From Spongospora subterranea f. sp. subterranea (taxonomy: Eukaryota; Endomyxa: Phytomyxea; Phytomyxea; Plasmodiophorida), in contig JAUGWO010000089.1 in NCBI GenBank assembly GCA_049724395.1, positions 1-21,205 on the forward strand: 21,205 bases of DNA, written 5' to 3'. Numbering within the stretch: the first letter of the stretch is position 1; each line of letters starts with the position of its first letter. Shown here piece by piece: positions 16,400 to 21,205 of this stretch. Position numbers and translations under genes: made by a program. The notes under the pieces were generated by a model that had not been told where the DNA came from, made no database searches, and saw only the letters and a list, made by a program, of their open reading frames with translations.

Positions 16400-18538
16400 C
16401 GAAACAAGTAAAGAATAATAGAAATTTGATTATAGCACAATGGAACGCATGCTCACTAAGCGAGGAGAAGGCAACCGAACTGGAATATTTTGCGAACAAA
16501 CACCTAATAGATGTAATATGTGTTTCAGAACTGAAACATCGACGTAATATTCATGGATTCCCACGGTACGAATGTGATGATCGATACACACAATCATGAA
16601 TATTTTGGCGAGAACAAGTCAAAATAGAGAAATTATATCCACCGGCAATTCAATGTTTTGGGCAATTCGCTATTACAGCACAAATTGTCAAATTATACGA
16701 CGAGATGATACTGATACACACATATATCCCAGCTGATATAGACAGACAAACTAGAAGAGCATATTGGAAACAGGTTGAAATCTTCGCAGAGACAAAAAAA
16801 GAGTCAATTCTCATTACAGGAGACCTAAATACCAGAGATAAGAGATTTGGCACAAATCATACAGAAAACCACACATACCTAGACGGAATACTAGAGGAGT
16901 TCAGAATTCTGAACAATCCTGAAACACCAACCAGAGAGAACAACACATTGGATATCACTCTGGCGAATAGGAAAATGGCAAAACAGATTGTGAACTTCAA
17001 AGTCCACACAGACTTGAGCAGTGATCATCTTCCTACAACAATTGAAACCAGCATTAGAGGAAAAACAAAAAACAAACTACCAATTGATAGAAAAAGAGTA
17101 AAAAAACTCGACAACAGATCAACAGCAAAGGCACTATTGACAGCCATCGAAAAACAATTAGATCATGCGATGGGACTGTCCAAATTCACTGCAATGCTAC
17201 AACAGAGCATTAAATATCGATACGTTAGAGTGACCAGGCGCAGGTTCTGGAACAAACACCTGAAGACGGCACTTGAAATAAGAAACAAATTCAGACGCAA
17301 ATTGCTCACAGCGATTCGCTCCAAAACAACCGAAGCGCAAATTATACAGAGAAAAGAAGCCCTAAACAAAGCGGCAATAGAATTCAAGAAACAATATGTC
17401 AAAGCCAAAAACAAACATCTTACCAAAATGGTCAAAACAGCATGTGAGGATAAGACAGGAGCACAAATTTGGAGCCTGTTAAAACAGATCAGCCCACAAA
17501 CAGACAAAAGAAGAAATAAATACGGAACCTTCACCAATGAAGCAAAAGAAGAGGTGAAAACCATCGCCGCGAAATTTGAAGAAATCTATAGTGCACCAGA
17601 CCTCGAACTGACTGAAATGGACAACCTTGAGCAGGAGTTACTCCTGACAGAATTATTGAAAGAACGACTGGAAACACCAACAACAAATATCACTATCAGA
17701 GAATTGGAAAGAGCAGTCAAAAAAGCCAACAGCAAGTCTGCTGGAGGAATTGATGGAATCCCCAATAGCCTGATTAAACACATGTGCACTAATCACATAA
17801 TCAAGGAAACATTTCTAAAGGCAATCAATACCGACATCATCGACATTGGGCACTTTCCACAGGAAATGAAGATCGCTAAAATACGGCCGCTGCCCAAAGC
17901 GAAACCAGGAGAATATCGGCCGATATCACTATTGCCTAACATAGCAAAGATCGTGGAAGGAATAATTGAACACAGAATAAGACAAATAGCGAGCGAACAC
18001 ATCCCAGATAACCAATCTGGATGTCGACCAGCTCACAGCACAACACATGCACTGTTAAGACTGCTACATAATGCAGGATTGGCGGCGGCAAAAGACCAAC
18101 AATTCGCCATGATTGTATACGATTTTATGAAGGCATTCGATAGAGTACAACGAACACTGCTAATCCTGAAAATGAGAAAAATGGGTATAGATCCATATCT
18201 GATATTACTAATTAATGATTGGCTAACAAACAGAGTATTTGAGGTGAATTACAGAAACACCAATTCAAAATTACATAGGCAGGAGAATGGCATTCCACAG
18301 GGATCCAGTATAAGTGTGTTGCTGTGGATAATCTACATTTATGACGCCCCTTTAGAGACTAATAACAGTAATGTGTATGTGGATGACACTACACAATGGG
18401 CTATTGGAGACACAAAACAGGAAGTACTTACAAAACTGAGAAGTGATAGCACCAAACTACAGCAATGGTGTAAAGACAACAGGATCAAAATCCAATGGCT
18501 CAAAACAAACATCTTATTCAATGAGTACTCGCCGAATG
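16400..18538 (+). pseudogene. LINE ORF2 AP endonuclease and reverse transcriptase
   Basis: The endonuclease shows A-Q-W-N-A-C-S (Asn at 16444), V-S-E-L-K (Glu at 16528), T-G-D-L-N (Asp at 16822) and S-S-D-H-L-P (Asp at 17022, His at 17025), the APE catalytic set. An in-frame TGA at 16597-16599 interrupts it. The RT has Y-R-P-I-S-L-L-P-N, Q-S-G-C-R-P, V-Y-D-F-M-K-A-F-D (Asp at 18121), G-I-P-Q-G-S-S-I-S and Y-V-D-D (Asps at 18382 and 18385). The thumb is cut off at 18538 by the LTR. Open codons after that to 18573 belong to the LTR. Confidence 0.9.
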
Positions 18539-18697
18539 TGTACTGGCTTTGGAAAGTAAAGCCAGTGGTATAGGTGAAGGTCTGTAAACAAAGGTTTACA
18601 CAAGTTCTAAAGAGCTTCTAATAAGAGTCATTTATTTCCAAGGGACATAATCGTGTCGTTACAGGACTCCGAGTACTAAGGGCTGTGCTGTAGTACA
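18539..18697 (-). repeat. 3' LTR of the chromodomain gypsy element, 159 bp
   Basis: It begins TGTACT and ends AGTACA on the plus strand, a perfect 6-bp terminal inverted repeat with TG...CA ends. The polypurine tract adjoins the right edge. An AATAAA signal is present on the minus strand near 18630-18637. A 9-bp perfect stem (ACTGGCTTT at 18542-18550, AAAGCCAGT at 18558-18566) with a 7-nt loop lies at the inner left edge. GAATG at 18534-18538 would be one copy of a 5-bp target duplication. Confidence 0.8.
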
Positions 18698-18709
18698 TTC
18701 CCCTTTTTC
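18698..18709 (-). other. Polypurine tract
   Basis: On the minus strand GAAAAAGGGGAA lies directly before the LTR start TGTACTAC. This is the expected primer for plus-strand synthesis and fixes the LTR outer edge at 18697. Confidence 0.85.
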
Positions 18710-21205
18710 ATAAAGATTCGAGTAATGACTGTGACAAAGAATCGGTCCTGTCACGCAAGAAACCTTTAAGTAATAAAGGAACATCTGCCACGAGATTTGT
18801 AACAGGTTCCCAAGTTGAATCGTAACCATCAAACCCTTTCCAAGCCACAAGGATTTCTGGCTGATTAGTTTCTTGATTTAGTCGAAGATCCTCGAAATGA
18901 TCAACTTGATAAGCGAAACTGTCGTGGGCAATCTGATTGTACAGATCTGCTGTCATTTCTAGTTTGGAATCATCGAAATAACGCATTCTTGCTACGTGCA
19001 CTTCGGCTATATCTTGAGTTATATAGTCTTGTACCTTAAAAACAAAGTTGTTAACAGAATCAACAATACGAAATGGACCCCGCCAATTTCCAACGAGTTT
19101 GTGCTGATGGTTTTGAGACAAATTGTATGCGACAAGAACGTTATCCCCGATTTCGAAATTAATCGGTATAGCATTTCTTTGATTCTCTCGAGAAGCGTGG
19201 CGTTGCTGTCTTTGTTTAGAAACATTTTCATCAACTGCACGATGAATTTGATCAACGGCGTCTGAAAGCCTCTTAGTATCATCATAAATCTCTGAAGCAG
19301 ACTTTGGTATTGTGAAAATGGATCGGGTAGATTCTACGAATAGCGTAGATAGTAAAGTTGTCGGTTCCAATCCCGTCATGATCGTAACTGGTGCGAAACT
19401 TATTCGTGGACGCACACGATGATTTAGGCTCATATTGACCAGCGGCAAGAGGGACGGCCAGTCTTCAAACGAAAGGCGGAACTCTGATAGAAATGATTTT
19501 AAAATAAATAGAAGATGACGATTTACGATTTCAACGGAACCGTTCGCCCAGGGGGAATACGCGGTTACGAAGTGATGGTTGATGTATAGATGAGAGCATA
19601 ATTCGTCGAGGACACGATTCTTAAAATGACTGCCTTGATCGGATACATGGGTATACACAATGCCAAAACGCTTAAACCAATCCAGCAAAGAGGATACCAC
19701 AACCGAATGATCGGCTGAAGTCGATGGAATGAGTTCAACAAAATTGCTAAAGTCATCTTTTACAACAAGGACATAAGCGTACTTGTGCGACCATGATGTT
19801 TTTGGCTTCATGATAAATAAAAAATCATAGTGGATTACGTCATTGGCTTAGACCCGTGTGTCGCATAGCCAAAAGGGCGAGGAACTACTTTTCCCTTCAA
19901 ACGCACACCATGGAGGCACTTGTCAACAAAGTTTTGAATGGATGTTTGAGCTGAGGGCCAAGAAAACAATTTCAAAATTGCTGCCTTTGTCCGCTCGAAA
20001 CTTTGGTGCCCTGAGATTCCGCAATGAGCAATAATACAAATGCGCAAACGAAGAGATTCGGTAGGCACCCAGATCTGATGCGGAGGTGAGGCTTTGCTCC
20101 AAAGCTTTAGCGACTCATCGAACTGATATGTGTTTTCAGGAATTGATTGTAAGTTATCCGCTTGGGCCTGAGAAATTTCTTTTAAAGATGGCCAAACGAA
20201 ATCTGGATTAGTAAGTGGTTGGACAATTGTAGTTGAGCGTAAGGTTAATATTTTCGCTTCAACAGGTTCAACGGGATGAGCACCCCATCGAGTAAACAGG
20301 TCTGCCCAAAGGTTTTCAGAACCATCAATATGCTCAATGACAAAGTTAAAATTTCGTAGTTGTAGTTCCCAACGCGCTAGGCGGTCAGCAGTATGACGCT
20401 TTGTCTCGGCGACTCTCGACGTTGGATCAAAAATGTAAACTAGATTTCTGTGATCAGTGAAAATGTAAAAGGGTTTGTCGCGCAGCAGAAAATGTTTCAG
20501 TCGATGACAACCTTCTATAATGGGAAAAGCTTCCTTTTCAATGATCGGCCACCGCAAAGCGTTAGTGGTGAAAGTACCGCTGAGAAAACATAGTGGTTCG
20601 TGATCTTGTTCATTCTTTGGTTTACAAAGATCTTCGGGCGCAACTTGTGTCAAAACGACTGACCAAAATTTGTCGGATGCGTCCGGAAAAAGACAGACTT
20701 CTTTATCGTCCTTGGGATGAGCTAACGTGACAATACTTTCGATGGCCTTTTTGAGACGTTCAAAAGCAATCCCATGCTCACTAGTCCATCGCGAATCGGA
20801 TAAATTCATCTTTCGTAATTGCGTTTTTTGAGAACTGCCAATGCTTCTTTGACATAACAACAACAACTCTTGTAGCGGTCCGATCAGTTCTGTGAATTTC
20901 GGGATACTGTTTCTCATCCAATTTAGGGCGCAGAGGAATTGTTGCAAATCAGCTGCGTTGGTTGGAATTGGCATATTACGGAGAGGGTTAATAAGCTGAG
21001 GATCAAATGATATACCTTTCGCTGAAATTACTCTTCCTGTCCATGTGACATCCTTCAAAAAAAATTCGCACTTTTGCGGATTAAGTTTAATCGATTTGTC
21101 GTTCAAACGCGATACAGTGCGTTCGAGATTCGCTAAATGGGCGGATTGCTTCCCATAACCTAGGATGTCATCTACCCAGAGGAGAACTATGGTATAAATG
21201 AGGTC

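Larger units (their letters stand above)
14294..18538 (+). mobile_element. LINE (non-LTR retrotransposon) with OTU, AP endonuclease and RT; 3' end cut by an LTR insertion
   Basis: A two-ORF LINE on an A-rich sense strand. ORF1 is at 14294-15058. ORF2 contains an OTU-like protease region (about 15240-15836), a charged linker, an APE-type endonuclease (about 16420-17080) and a reverse transcriptase (about 17600-18538). The RT stops at 18538, where the LTR of a gypsy element starts with TGTACT. The rest of the LINE should lie past the other LTR, outside the window. The RT resembles the CR1/Jockey group by motif style, but the clade is not settled. It carries two frameshifts around the OTU region, one near the linker-endonuclease junction, and an in-frame TGA in the endonuclease. 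Confidence 0.85.
18539..21205 (-). mobile_element. Chromodomain Ty3/gypsy element, 3' part (5' end outside window)
   Basis: Read right to left, the RT palm end has W-V-D-D near 21160-21180. The RT thumb follows, then an RNase H (about 20350-20780; F-T-D-H-R-N-L-V near 20450) and an H2C2 integrase zinc region (about 19880-20080). The integrase core is at about 19430-19810 (D-D-F-S-N-F, S-D-Q-G-S-H-F, A-Y-S-P-W-A-N-G-S-V-E). A chromodomain (about 18780-18900; W-K-G-F-D-G-Y-D-S-T-W-E-P), a polypurine tract and the LTR complete it. The integrase style and chromodomain resemble gypsy elements of oomycetes and similar protists. The visible part is largely whole, with perhaps one or two breaks, which suggests a fairly young copy. 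It appears inserted in the LINE. Confidence 0.88.

Noticed and set aside
3458-18697. The left LTR (3458-3632) and right LTR (18539-18697) as a pair bounding one large element
   Set aside because: Their sequences do not match, each has its own adjoining primer site or polypurine tract, and the elements on each side belong to different families.
1-21205. CRISPR array or bacterial operon features
   Set aside because: No regularly spaced short repeats with unique spacers. The retroelement types, GT-AG introns and half-tRNA priming are eukaryotic.

Overview
This window is a eukaryotic, repeat-dominated stretch. It carries remains of at least four LTR retrotransposons, a LINE, a SINE-like element, a mariner-like DNA transposon and pogo-like transposase debris. 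Only two stretches look like host genes. Candidate introns are short (44, 48 and about 77 bp, GT-AG). LTR elements prime from an internal fragment of initiator tRNA-Met, and one has a chromodomain integrase. A host gene encodes a secreted, internally duplicated protein. Together these fit a small-genome protist with compact introns (oomycete-like or another microbial eukaryote, possibly a parasite). The species cannot be fixed from this sequence.

Layout, left to right. 1-3632 (minus strand): 5' part of a broken LTR element whose gag and protease look Ty3/gypsy-like but whose integrase and reverse transcriptase are Ty1/copia-like, with a 175-bp LTR at its right end. 3633-4500: an unassigned coding-like piece, then an inverted pair of pogo-type transposase C-terminal fragments. 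4590 to about 7330 (minus): a second, copia-type fossil carrying an almost perfect palindrome with arms of about 460 bp. 7985-8530 (minus): a gag fragment of a third copia-like element.

9134-13006 is the host-gene island. A four-exon gene on the minus strand (146-residue product by my splice model) has its first intron occupied by a 1.9-kb mariner/Stowaway-type transposon (9715-11619). About 160 bp away, a divergent plus-strand gene (11810-13006) encodes a signal-peptide protein. It is built from two 158-residue repeats and a proline-rich tail made of a 25-bp minisatellite. A SINE-like element (13190-13647) with an 11-bp target-site duplication sits just downstream.

14294-18538 (plus) is a LINE with ORF1 and an ORF2 that places an OTU cysteine-protease-like domain ahead of an AP endonuclease and a reverse transcriptase. 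The LINE stops exactly at the LTR of a chromodomain gypsy element (18539 to beyond 21205, minus strand), which appears to have landed inside the LINE reverse transcriptase.

The points most worth following are the OTU-endonuclease-RT LINE, the gypsy/copia hybrid, the duplicated secreted protein with a minisatellite readable in all three frames, and the host gene carrying a transposon in an intron. No rRNA, tRNA gene or CRISPR array was seen.
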